Source of the DNA: an uncultured Gemmatimonadota bacterium
GTDB taxonomy: Bacteria > Gemmatimonadota > Gemmatimonadetes > Gemmatimonadales > GWC2-71-9
Direction: 5' to 3'
Length of the DNA: 34,835 bases
Assembly (NCBI GenBank): GCA_902826755.1
Contig: CADEGB010000009.1
Coordinates: forward strand, 1-34,835
The translations under genes were made by a program, and so were the position numbers. The stretch's first letter is position 1. Each line of letters opens with the position of its first letter. The notes beneath the pieces are model-generated. The model was not told the DNA's origin. It saw only the letters and a list, made by a program, of their open reading frames with translations, and did not search any database. Of this stretch, positions 24,754 through 31,323 are shown piece by piece.

Positions 24754-25463
24754 GAAGGATCCACGGGTTGCTCGTCCAGCTGTGGGTCGATGCCGGGATG
24801 CCCTGCGGGTGAGGGAAGTAGGTCCGCTAGCTCGAGCCTCCGCACCTCTGCAATGGCGCCGCCTCCGGTCTGGTCGGTGTCCTGCATCAAGCCCACCGCG
24901 GTAATTCGTGGGGGCGTTCGACCCCAGATTCTCCGATAGTCGGCTTCCGGGTCGACTTCCAGTTCGACCCACTCCCCCAGTCGATCGGCGCCCGCCACCC
25001 GGACGATCTGGATCCTGCCGCTGACGTGGCTCCGGCCGGTGTAGTCGGGCGGTTCGTTCGAACCGGTCGAGTAGAAGATGATCCGACCGCCTTTGGAGAG
25101 AACTCCCCTCGGGTTTCCGAAAATGACGTACAGCCGGATAGCCGAGTCGTCCCGGTCCTTTCGACGGAGGTCGGCATGAGCGGGGGTCTCGAGAACCCGC
25201 CACGACCAGCGAAGTCTCCCGCCCCCCGGTCCAGCTCCCGTCCGAAACGACCGGTGCAGCCACGCCGCCGTCCCCGCACCTTCGATTCGGAGGACCGGGG
25301 CTGAGTCGGTAGCGTGGACCGAAACGAGGGGCGGCGGGACGTTCTTGACCGGCTGAATTTCCCAGCCGGCCGGAAGGCGGGCGCCGGGCGACGTCTCCTT
25401 CAAGCCGAGGAGGTCGACCGGGCCGAAGCCGAGGCAGACGATGGTGGCGGACCACAGGATCAC
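24633..25463 (-). CDS. DUF3047 exported protein
   Basis: Predicted 276-aa protein. A hydrophobic N-terminus (VILWSATIVCLGFGPVDLLG) is followed by the DUF3047 domain: LPAGWEIQPVKNVPPP, RLRWSWRVLETPAHADLRRK, DDSAIRLYVIFGNP, VELEVDPEADYRRIWG, and ITAVGLMQDTDQTGGGAIAEVRRLEL. The family is secreted and uncharacterised. GTG 25463, preceded closely by GGAGG, is preferred over GTG 25547, which has no ribosome-binding site. The last 40 residues leave the domain and are encoded antisense to the Sel1 repeats of the neighbouring gene. Divergent from the anti-sigma-like gene. Confidence 0.78.
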   Translation of the reverse strand: MILWSATIVCLGFGPVDLLGLKETSPGARLPAGWEIQPVKNVPPPLVSVHATDSAPVLRIEGAGTAAWLHRSFRTGAGPGGGRLRWSWRVLETPAHADLRRKDRDDSAIRLYVIFGNPRGVLSKGGRIIFYSTGSNEPPDYTGRSHVSGRIQIVRVAGADRLGEWVELEVDPEADYRRIWGRTPPRITAVGLMQDTDQTGGGAIAEVRRLELADLLPSPAGHPGIDPQLDEQPVDPSHGFSSFLASLCASLWPWAAAFLNHSSASASDFGTPLPSL

Positions 25464-25612
25464 GGGACCTCCGGGTACTGGTTGCGCCGCCCAGCCGTTG
25501 TCGCGGCCGGGCACCCCCGGTTCATTTCGGGGTACCTGTAATGACACGGATGCCGGTCGGAACCACTATCCGCACCCATCGATCGAGCGCGCCTTGGAGG
25601 GGAGGGAATTGA

Positions 25613-25858
25613 ATGCCGACGTGTCAGGAGGTCGTCCGCCTCCTTGCGACCGGGGTTGGGGCCAGTGACTGGACCGTTCGTGCGCTCCTGCTGCGTCTGC
25701 ACCTCTTGCTCTGTGGGGATTGTCGTCGGTACGCACGGGAGATCGCGGCCCTGGGGCCCTTGATTCGCGAGACCCTGACCCAGCCGCTCGATGCCGAGCG
25801 GCTTGCCGCGCTCGAGCGGGCCATTTTGAAGCAGCGCGGCGACGACTCGCCTGGCTGA
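25613..25858 (+). CDS. Small zinc-finger anti-sigma-like protein
   Basis: Predicted 81-aa protein with the zinc-binding anti-sigma (ZAS/zf-HC2) layout: an early Cys (TCQEVVRLLATG), then HLLLCGDCRRYAREI with the H-x3-C-x2-C signature, and a C-terminal helix. Proteins of this family hold an ECF sigma factor in the cytoplasm. No sigma factor gene is adjacent and there is no membrane segment, so it is an orphan and might act on a sigma factor elsewhere. The ribosome-binding region is strong (GGAGGGGAGGG ending 7 nt before ATG). Confidence 0.7.
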   Translation: MPTCQEVVRLLATGVGASDWTVRALLLRLHLLLCGDCRRYAREIAALGPLIRETLTQPLDAERLAALERAILKQRGDDSPG

Positions 25859-25872
25859 GCGCGATGCCCCGG

Positions 25873-26466
25873 CTACTGGACCTTGGTCAGGGCCTCGAGA
25901 ATCATCTCATTCGTTGGCCGGATCTTGTAGTTGATCTCGATGAACTTCCAGCGGACCACACCCCGGCGGTCGATGACGTAGGTGGTCGGGTGCGGCCAGC
26001 CTCGTCCGGTCGGGTTGTAGAGGCCGTACCGATCGATGACCCGATGCCCTGGGTCGGACAGGAATGTGTAGTCGGGTTTGCGGCCGGCCTCGGCCGCCAC
26101 CCGGTCAACCATCTTCTGCAAGTCGGCCGCATCGTCGATGGCCACCGCGAGCAGCTCGGTGGTCTGGCGTTGGTCGGGCGACAACAGGTCTTTCAGCTCC
26201 CCGAGCTGGCGCGCGCAGTAGGGTCACCAGTGTCCGCGATAGAAGACGAGGATGATGTTCTTGGCGCCGCGGAACTGCGACAGGGTGACGGGCGGCCCCT
26301 GGAGCGCTTCGAGGGTGAAGTCAGGCGCGAGGGTGCCGACCGCCACCCGAGCGGTATCGGTCGGGGGCAGTCCGCCGCCGTCAACCGGGCCCAAGCGGGC
26401 TTGGGCGGCCAGCGGGCCGGTGGTCAGGCTGGCTACCAGGACCGTTACAAACAGTCGTTGATTCAT
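25873..26466 (-). CDS. Exported peroxiredoxin/TlpA-like selenoprotein (in-frame TGA read as Sec81)
   Basis: Reading one in-frame TGA (26226-26224) as selenocysteine gives a continuous 197-aa protein. It starts at ATG 26466 with a signal peptide (LFVTVLVASLTTGPLAAQA). The AhpC/TSA-type thioredoxin fold follows: VGTLAPDFTLEALQGPPVTL, NIILVFYRGHW, then U81-P-Y-C84-ARQLGEL, the AVAIDD strand, DPGHRVIDRYGLYNPTGRGW, TYVIDRRGVVRW and a C-terminal helix to TAG at 25873. TGA falls exactly where relatives carry the first Cys of a CPYC motif. A perfect hairpin lies 15 nt after the TGA. Standard gene calling would give two fragments (upstream part ending at 26224, downstream part from about 26184). The protein would reduce peroxides or disulfides in the periplasm. 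The alternative is a nonsense mutation. Confidence 0.86.
26194..26208 (-). promoter_or_regulatory. Bacterial SECIS-like hairpin of the peroxiredoxin-like selenoprotein
   Basis: On the minus strand CAGCTC (26208-26203), loop GGG (26202-26200) and GAGCTG (26199-26194) form a perfect 6-bp stem. It begins 15 nt after the TGA, so the loop begins 21 nt after it. As I recall the bacterial SECIS consensus, the apical loop is 3-14 nt with G in its first two positions and lies about 16-37 nt from the UGA; this fits. Confidence 0.72.
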
Positions 26467-26835
26467 CGAGTTCCCGTTGGAGCGCCTTCGCAAGTCTAGT
26501 CCGGAGTGGTCAAAGGCGAAATGGCGGGCTCCGAGATTCCCGGAGAATTGCTCATGTGGTACTTGCGTGGGCCGCGATATAGGGGTCAGGGCCCGCCTCC
26601 TGGCGGTTGGGGTCCGGGCAATCCCGCGGTGGTTTGCCGGCAAAGGTCAGCTCTACCGGGAGCAGTCGTGCTGGGGCTTCGGCCGGGGCGGCGGCCCATG
26701 TCCACCCGGGACAGGCATTCCCAGTCGTCGGCGCCCTTCGGACGCGATTTGTCCACCGGTGGACAAACTCCATACCCGCCGCCGCTCAGCGGACGCCACG
26801 CCCTCCGGAGGACGCCCTTGGGCGCCTCGGTTCGC
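26467..26835. other. 369-bp intergenic region with a 20-bp perfect palindrome
   Basis: No credible gene is seen between the peroxiredoxin-like and DUF1348 genes, which are both on the minus strand; the open frames are Arg/Pro-rich. A 20-bp palindrome lies at 26748-26767, and a shorter related one (TGTCC, 5 nt, GGACA) lies at 26699-26713. The promoter of the selenoprotein gene is presumably in this stretch, but I cannot assign -35/-10 boxes. Confidence 0.5.
26748..26767. repeat. 20-bp perfect palindrome, possible operator
   Basis: TTTGTCCACCGGTGGACAAA reads identically on both strands without a spacer. It lies about 280 bp upstream of the selenoprotein gene and about 70 bp after the DUF1348 stop. 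A dimeric repressor site is plausible; no cognate regulator is adjacent. Confidence 0.55.
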
Positions 26836-27312
26836 TCAGAGGCCGAGGTCGGAGAGGCCCGGGTGGTCGAGCGGCCGAGGCCCAGCCGGCCATCGGAACC
26901 GGCGGTCGGCGGCGCTAATTGGAAGATCGTTGATGCTGGCGATCCGCCGCGCCATCCGGCCGTCTGGCGCAAACTCCCAGTTCTCGTTCCCGTAGGACCG
27001 GTACCAGCTCCCGGAGTCGTCCCGCCACTCGTAGGCAAACCGGACGGCAATTCGGTGGTCGTGGAAGGCCCAGAGCTCCTTGATCAGCCGATATTCGATT
27101 TCCCGATCCCACTTGCGACGGAGGAAGGCCTGGATCTCCACGCGGCCACGGAGAAACTCCGCCCGGTTCCTCCAGATGCTGTCTGGTGTGTATGCGGCGA
27201 CCACCCGGCCGGGATCGCGGCTGTTCCAGGCATCTTCGGCCGCTCGGACCTTGGCCGCCGCAGTGGCCAAGGTGAACGGCGGGAGCGGCGGGCGGGGTTC
27301 CTCGGCAGTCAC
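26836..27312 (-). CDS. DUF1348 (NTF2-like) protein
   Basis: Predicted 158-aa soluble protein of the nuclear-transport-factor-2-like/SnoaL fold, DUF1348 branch. Visible family segments are [75 protein letters not shown], and [11 protein letters not shown]. The family has a cone-shaped pocket that may bind a small ligand, and its activity is unknown. GTG 27312 has GGGAGG 7 nt upstream. It is divergent from the six-gene selenoprotein operon, sharing a 231-bp regulatory region with it. Confidence 0.87.
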   Translation of the reverse strand: MTAEEPRPPLPPFTLATAAAKVRAAEDAWNSRDPGRVVAAYTPDSIWRNRAEFLRGRVEIQAFLRRKWDREIEYRLIKELWAFHDHRIAVRFAYEWRDDSGSWYRSYGNENWEFAPDGRMARRIASINDLPISAADRRFRWPAGPRPLDHPGLSDLGL

Positions 27313-27446
27313 CTCACAACCTCCCGACGTGCGCCCACAACCACTCCGCCGCCAAGATCGCCGCGGTTTCGAGACCCGCTCATGAATCCTCCTGGGTGAA
27401 CGGTTGACGGGCTACGCGTTGGCGAGCCCGCTCGCCGTACCGAAGC

Positions 27447-27475
27447 TTGGGTGCGCCGGCAGCGGCCAGTGTAAT
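27447..27475 (+). promoter_or_regulatory. Candidate promoter of the DUF547-to-CDP-alcohol transferase operon
   Basis: TTGGGT (27447-27452), a 17-nt spacer and TGTAAT (27470-27475; 5 of 6 matches to TATAAT) are followed by a leader of about 60 nt with a strong ribosome-binding site (GGAGG, 7 nt before ATG 27544). The -35 is weak. The -10 lies in the centre of an interrupted palindrome. Confidence 0.42.
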
Positions 27476-27493
27476 GGCCGGGCCGGCTGCCGG
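27456..27493. repeat. Interrupted palindrome/hairpin over the candidate -10 box
   Basis: The outer arms CCGGCAGC (27456-27463) and GCTGCCGG (27486-27493) and the inner arms GGCCA (27464-27468) and TGGCC (27475-27479) pair perfectly, with GTGTAA as loop and a 6-nt bulge on the 3' side. It could be an operator for the downstream operon or, if transcribed, an RNA hairpin. A second small hairpin (GGCGAG, 4 nt, CTCGCC) is at 27421-27436. Confidence 0.55.
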
Positions 27494-27543
27494 AAGAATA
27501 GCAGTCCAGGCCCGACCCGGCCTGCCAATGCGGAGGAAACAGC

Positions 27544-28347
27544 ATGTGGTACCAACTGGCGATCGCGACGGCGATCGCGACGGACCCCCGCCCCCAACCG
27601 GGGTTCGACCACGCCGAGTTCGATCGAATGCTCCGGACCAACGTGGTGGATGGCATGGTCGACTATGACGCCTTTGCCGCCGACCCCGGCTTCGAACGGT
27701 ATCTCGGTCAACTGGCCGCCACCGACCCGGCCGGGTTGGCCCGCGATGAGCAGCTCGCGTTCTGGTTGAATGCCTACAACGCCTATACCATCCGCCTGAT
27801 CGTCAAGCACCGCGAGCGTGGCTCGATCCGCAACATCAATCGCGCGCTCGGCCTCTTCAAAGGCCTCGGCCCGTGGGCGGAGAAGCTGGTGGTGGTGGGC
27901 GGGACGACCTACGACCTCGAAACGGTGGAGCAGCAGATCATCCGGCCGACGTTTCAGGAGCCGCGAATCCACTTTGCCCTGGTGTGCGCCGCCATGGGGT
28001 GCCCCCCTCTCCGCTCGGAGGCCTATCGAGGCGCCGACCTCGAACGGCAGCTCGAGGATCAGAGCCGGAGCTTCCTGACCCAGTCACCCGACAAGAACCG
28101 GGTCGACGTGGCGCGCCGGACCGTCTGGGTCAGCGAGGTCTTCAAGTTCAACGACTACGCCAAGGACTTCGGCGGCTCGGACGCGACGATCATGCGGTTC
28201 ATCGCCCGGTACTATCCCGCCGGGCCGGAACGGGATCTGCTCGAGTCAGGGTCGGCCAAGCTGACCTATACGAAGTACGACTGGACCCTGAACAGCCAGG
28301 AGCAAGCGCGGAAACGCACGGCGTCCGTGGGGCGAGGCCGATCGTGA
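27544..28347 (+). CDS. DUF547 protein
   Basis: Predicted 267-aa protein with the DUF547 core: FDRMLRTNVVDGMVDYDAFA at the N-terminus, QLAFWLNAYNAYTIRLIVKH, IHFALVCAAMGCPPLRSEAY with a conserved Cys, VSEVFKFNDYAKDFGG, and the closing KYDWTLNSQ. The fold is related to papain-like/transglutaminase proteins, but no activity is established. The N-terminus is only weakly hydrophobic, so export is uncertain. It is the first gene of a six-gene operon; its TGA overlaps the next GTG by 4 nt. In other bacteria DUF547 proteins also occur beside TVP38 and flavin disulfide reductase genes, as I recall. Confidence 0.88.
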   Translation: MWYQLAIATAIATDPRPQPGFDHAEFDRMLRTNVVDGMVDYDAFAADPGFERYLGQLAATDPAGLARDEQLAFWLNAYNAYTIRLIVKHRERGSIRNINRALGLFKGLGPWAEKLVVVGGTTYDLETVEQQIIRPTFQEPRIHFALVCAAMGCPPLRSEAYRGADLERQLEDQSRSFLTQSPDKNRVDVARRTVWVSEVFKFNDYAKDFGGSDATIMRFIARYYPAGPERDLLESGSAKLTYTKYDWTLNSQEQARKRTASVGRGRS

Positions 28348-29030
28348 AGCGGGTGGTTCGAGTGGCGGCGATCGTGACTGTCGTCGCCGGGCTGGTTGCG
28401 CTCGGCCGGGTGTTCGGGGATCGACTGCCGGTCTTCATAGAGTGGGTTCGCGGCCAGGGGGCGCTCGCGCCGGTGGTGTTCATGGCTGGCTACGCGGCCG
28501 CGGTGGTGGCGTTGGTGCCGGGGTCGCTGCTGACCCTCGCGGCGGGCGCGATCTTCGGGCTTCGGGACGGCGTGGCGATCGTATTCGTCGGCGCCGTGGC
28601 CGGGGCATCGGCGGCGTTTCTGATCGCCCGGCACCTCGTGCGCCGCCCCATCGAACGGCGGCTCGCCGGCGACCCCCGGTTTGCCGCGATCGATCAGGCC
28701 GTGAGCCGCGAGGGCCGGAAGATCGTCTTCCTGCTCCGCTTGTCGCCCATTTTCCCGTTCAGCCTGCTCAACTACGGGCTCGGCCTCACCCGGGTCCGGT
28801 TCGCCGACTACGTGGCGGCCTCGATCGGGATGTTGCCGGGCACCTTTCTCTACGTCTATTACGGCAAGTTGGCTGGCGACGTGGCCAGCCTGGCCGCCGG
28901 AGCCGTGACGCCCAAGGGGACGGGGTACTGGCTGGTGCTGGGCCTCGGCCTCGCCGCCACCGTGGCTGTCACCGTGTTGATCACCAGGCTCGCCCGGCGG
29001 GCGCTGGCGTCGGAAGCGGGAGTCTCCTGA
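28344..29030 (+). CDS. TVP38/TMEM64 (SNARE-associated/DedA-like) membrane protein
   Basis: Predicted 228-aa inner-membrane protein with about six hydrophobic segments. The VTT-domain hallmarks are the re-entrant helix LVPGSLLTLAAGAIFG, the segment FLLRLSPIFPFSLLNYGLGL, and GMLPGTFLYVYYGKLAG. The superfamily includes DedA proteins and eukaryotic lipid scramblases, and the bacterial role is unsettled. The GTG start shares GTGA with the DUF547 stop, and the stop shares one A with the next ATG. TVP38 next to, or fused with, a mercuric-reductase-like flavoprotein is a recurrent arrangement and suggests a joint redox or transport task. Confidence 0.92.
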   Translation: MKRVVRVAAIVTVVAGLVALGRVFGDRLPVFIEWVRGQGALAPVVFMAGYAAAVVALVPGSLLTLAAGAIFGLRDGVAIVFVGAVAGASAAFLIARHLVRRPIERRLAGDPRFAAIDQAVSREGRKIVFLLRLSPIFPFSLLNYGLGLTRVRFADYVAASIGMLPGTFLYVYYGKLAGDVASLAAGAVTPKGTGYWLVLGLGLAATVAVTVLITRLARRALASEAGVS

Positions 29031-30547
29031 TGACGACGCCGGTTACGATCGAGCCGATGGATCAGCACAACCAGCGGCTCGTGGACCAGGTCCATCCGCC
29101 GACGTGGCAGAATCCGACGCCTCGGGATCGCTACCATCTCGCCGTCCTCGGTGCGGGCACCGGTGGCCTGGTGTCGGCCGCCGGGGCGGCGGGCCTGGGC
29201 GCTCGGGTGGCGTTGGTGGAGCGCCACCTGATGGGGGGTGACTGCCTCAACGTCGGGTGCGTGCCTTCGAAGGCCTTGATCGCCGCGGCCCGGGCATGGG
29301 ACGTCGCGCGCCGGGCGGCGGCCGACTTCGGTGGCCCAACCGTGGCGGGCGCTGGCGACTTCGGCGCCGTCATGGATCGGATGCGGCGCCTCCGGGCCGG
29401 GCTGAGTCCCGTAGACGGCGCGGCCCGGTTTGCCGGGCTCGGCGTCGACGTCTTTCTCGGCGGGGGGCGATTCACCAGTCCCGAGACCCTCGAAGTCGAC
29501 GGGCGGACGATCCGGTTCCGTCGCGCCGTCGTGGCCACCGGGGCGCGGGCCGTGGCGCCCCCGATTCCGGGACTGGCGGAGGCCGGGTATCTCACGAACG
29601 AAACACTGTTCTCCCTGACCGAACTGCCGAGACGCCTGCTGGTGATCGGTGGCGGTCCGATCGGGTGCGAGATGGCGCAGACGTTCGCCCGGTTCGGCAG
29701 TGAGGTCACGCTGGTCGATCAGGCCACCCGGATCCTCGGTCGGGACGACGCCGACGCCGCGGCGATCGTGGCCGACGCGTTGCGGGCCCGAGGCGTTCGA
29801 TTCGATCTGGGCGTCAGCGTGGCGGGAGTGGCTAGGGACGCCACGGGACTTCGGGTGACGGTGCGGCGGGATGGGGCCGAGCGCGTCATCGAGGCCGATC
29901 GGATTCTGGTGGCGGCCGGACGGGCACCTAACGTCGATGGCATCGGTCTCGAGGTGGCCGGGGTGACGTTCGATCGGACAGGCGTCCGGGTCGACGACCG
30001 GCTCCGGACCTCCAACCCCCGGATCTTCTCGGTGGGCGACGTCTCCTCGCGACTCCAGTTCACCCATCACGCCGACTTCCAGGCTCGACAAGTCATTGCC
30101 AACGCGCTGTTCTTCGGGCGGGGGCGGGCCAGCCGGCTGATCGTGCCGTGGGTGACCTACACCACCCCGGAACTTGCTCACATTGGGTTGACGGCGGCGG
30201 CGGCGCGCGAACAGGGTCGGCGGGTCGACGAGATCGTCGTCCCGTTCCCCGACGTCGACCGCGCCGTACTCGACGGCGAGACCGACGGGCTCCTGAAGGT
30301 GGTCCTGGCGGAGGGGAGCGACCGGATTCTCGGTGTGACCATCGTCGGGTCCCATGCCGGCGAAATGATCGGTGAGGCGGTCGTGGCCATGACCAACGGG
30401 CTCGGGCTCGGCGCGATCGGGCGCGCGATGCATCCCTATCCGACCCAGGCCGAGGCGTATCGCAAGGCCGCGGATCAATGGCGACGCGCCAAGCTCACGC
30501 CGTTGGCTCGTCGGGTCCTCGGCGGCTGGTTCCGGGTGTTCCGCTGA
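29030..30547 (+). CDS. Mercuric-reductase-like FAD-dependent disulfide oxidoreductase
   Basis: Predicted 505-aa class I pyridine-nucleotide-disulfide oxidoreductase. The FAD-binding GAGTGG is at residues 41-46, and the redox disulfide GGDCLNVGCVPSKAL gives C72 and C77. The NAD(P)H-binding VIGGGPIGCEMAQ is near residue 205, the second FAD motif is NPRIFSVGDV, and the dimerisation domain ends with HPYPTQAE, giving H468 and E475 as the catalytic pair. The N-terminal HMA domain and the C-terminal vicinal cysteines of true MerA are missing, so mercury reduction is not supported. The partner could be a disulfide or selenenylsulfide, and the downstream GrdB-like selenoprotein is an obvious candidate. 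Coupled by 1-nt overlaps to both neighbours. Confidence 0.93.
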   Translation: MTTPVTIEPMDQHNQRLVDQVHPPTWQNPTPRDRYHLAVLGAGTGGLVSAAGAAGLGARVALVERHLMGGDCLNVGCVPSKALIAAARAWDVARRAAADFGGPTVAGAGDFGAVMDRMRRLRAGLSPVDGAARFAGLGVDVFLGGGRFTSPETLEVDGRTIRFRRAVVATGARAVAPPIPGLAEAGYLTNETLFSLTELPRRLLVIGGGPIGCEMAQTFARFGSEVTLVDQATRILGRDDADAAAIVADALRARGVRFDLGVSVAGVARDATGLRVTVRRDGAERVIEADRILVAAGRAPNVDGIGLEVAGVTFDRTGVRVDDRLRTSNPRIFSVGDVSSRLQFTHHADFQARQVIANALFFGRGRASRLIVPWVTYTTPELAHIGLTAAAAREQGRRVDEIVVPFPDVDRAVLDGETDGLLKVVLAEGSDRILGVTIVGSHAGEMIGEAVVAMTNGLGLGAIGRAMHPYPTQAEAYRKAADQWRRAKLTPLARRVLGGWFRVFR

Positions 30548-31323
30548 TGGCCTCGTTCGACGAGCTGTCGACCAGGGATCGGTTGCTGCTGGCCGCCTAC
30601 CCGTGGCGGCGGGCAGAGCCCGCGTGGGCCCCGCCGCGCGGCCCGCTGAGCGAACTTCGCGTCGCGGTCGTCACCAGCGCGGGGTTCTATCGACCCGGGC
30701 TCGACCTCCCGTTCCGTCCCATCCTCGGGGGCGATGCCTCGTGGCGGGCCTTGCCCGCCGATGTCGACCTCAGCGCCCTTCGGCTCGGTCAGGTCAGCCA
30801 CTCGTTCGATCGGCGGGCCCTCAAGGCGGATCCCGCGTCCGGGTTTCCGGTGCCGCACGTGGCGGCCCTCGCGGCGGCGGGCATCATCGGCGCGGTCGCG
30901 CCTCGCCACGTCAGCGTCAACGGATCGATCCTCGCGGCCGGACGGCTGGTCAAGCAGACCGGGCCGGCCATTGCGGACTTGTTGGCGCAGGACCAGGTCG
31001 ATCTGGCGCTGTTCGTCCCGGTGTGACCCCTTTGCACGCAGTCCGTGGGACTGCTCGCGGCGGCGGTGGAACGACGCGGCATCGCGACCGTGTCGATCGC
31101 CCTGGTTCGGGAGGTGGCGCTGCGGGTGGGCGCGCCGAGGGCCCTGGCCGTTCCGTTCCCGTTCGGCCGGCCTCTCGGCGGGCCGGGCGACGTCGCCCGT
31201 CAGCGCGCGGTAGTCGAGGCGGCGCTCAATCTGATTCGGCATCCGGGCCCGGGCCCGGTGCTGGAAGACTACCCTGTGTCGCCAGCTGACGCGGCTGGCC
31301 CTTCTTCGCGAGACGGATCATGA
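30547..31323 (+). CDS. GrdB-like selenoprotein (in-frame TGA read as Sec160)
   Basis: Reading TGA 31024-31026 as selenocysteine gives 258 aa from ATG 30547 to TGA 31321. The protein resembles the C-terminal half of the glycine/sarcosine/betaine and proline reductase B subunits: VAVVTSAGFYRPG, VSHSFDRRALKADP, VPHVAALAAAGIIGAVAPRH, DLALFVPV, then U160-P-L-C163-TQSVGLLAAAVERRGI, and ALAVPFPFGRPLGGPGD near the end. GrdB-type proteins have Sec in a UxxC motif at this point. A perfect hairpin starts 11 nt after the TGA. The start overlaps the flavoprotein stop by 1 nt, and the true stop overlaps the next start by 4 nt. That tight junction would be pointless if translation ended at 31026. Redox or reductive cleavage chemistry is likely; the substrate is unknown. 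Confidence 0.9.
31038..31054 (+). promoter_or_regulatory. Bacterial SECIS-like hairpin of the GrdB-like selenoprotein
   Basis: GCAGTCC (31038-31044), loop GTG (31045-31047) and GGACTGC (31048-31054) form a perfect 7-bp stem. It begins 11 nt after the TGA, so the loop begins 18 nt after it. Loop size, G in first position and spacing fit the bacterial SECIS pattern. The loop GTG can also be mistaken for a start codon of the downstream fragment. Confidence 0.78.

Noticed and set aside
26184-26226. Peroxiredoxin-like gene as a pseudogene broken by a nonsense codon
   Set aside because: The codon sits exactly on the redox Cys, no other damage is present, and a SECIS-like hairpin follows. The pseudogene reading remains the fallback if the genome lacks Sec machinery.
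27313-27543. tRNA-Sec (selC) or another tRNA near the selenoprotein genes
   Set aside because: I looked for a long acceptor/extra arm with a TCA anticodon loop and a GTTCGA-type T-loop in the gene-free stretches and found none.
31024-31026. TGA as a genuine stop, giving a 159-aa protein and a separate 92-aa ORF from GTG 31045
   Set aside because: The supposed second start is the hairpin loop, has no ribosome-binding site, and family homology runs across the TGA in one frame.
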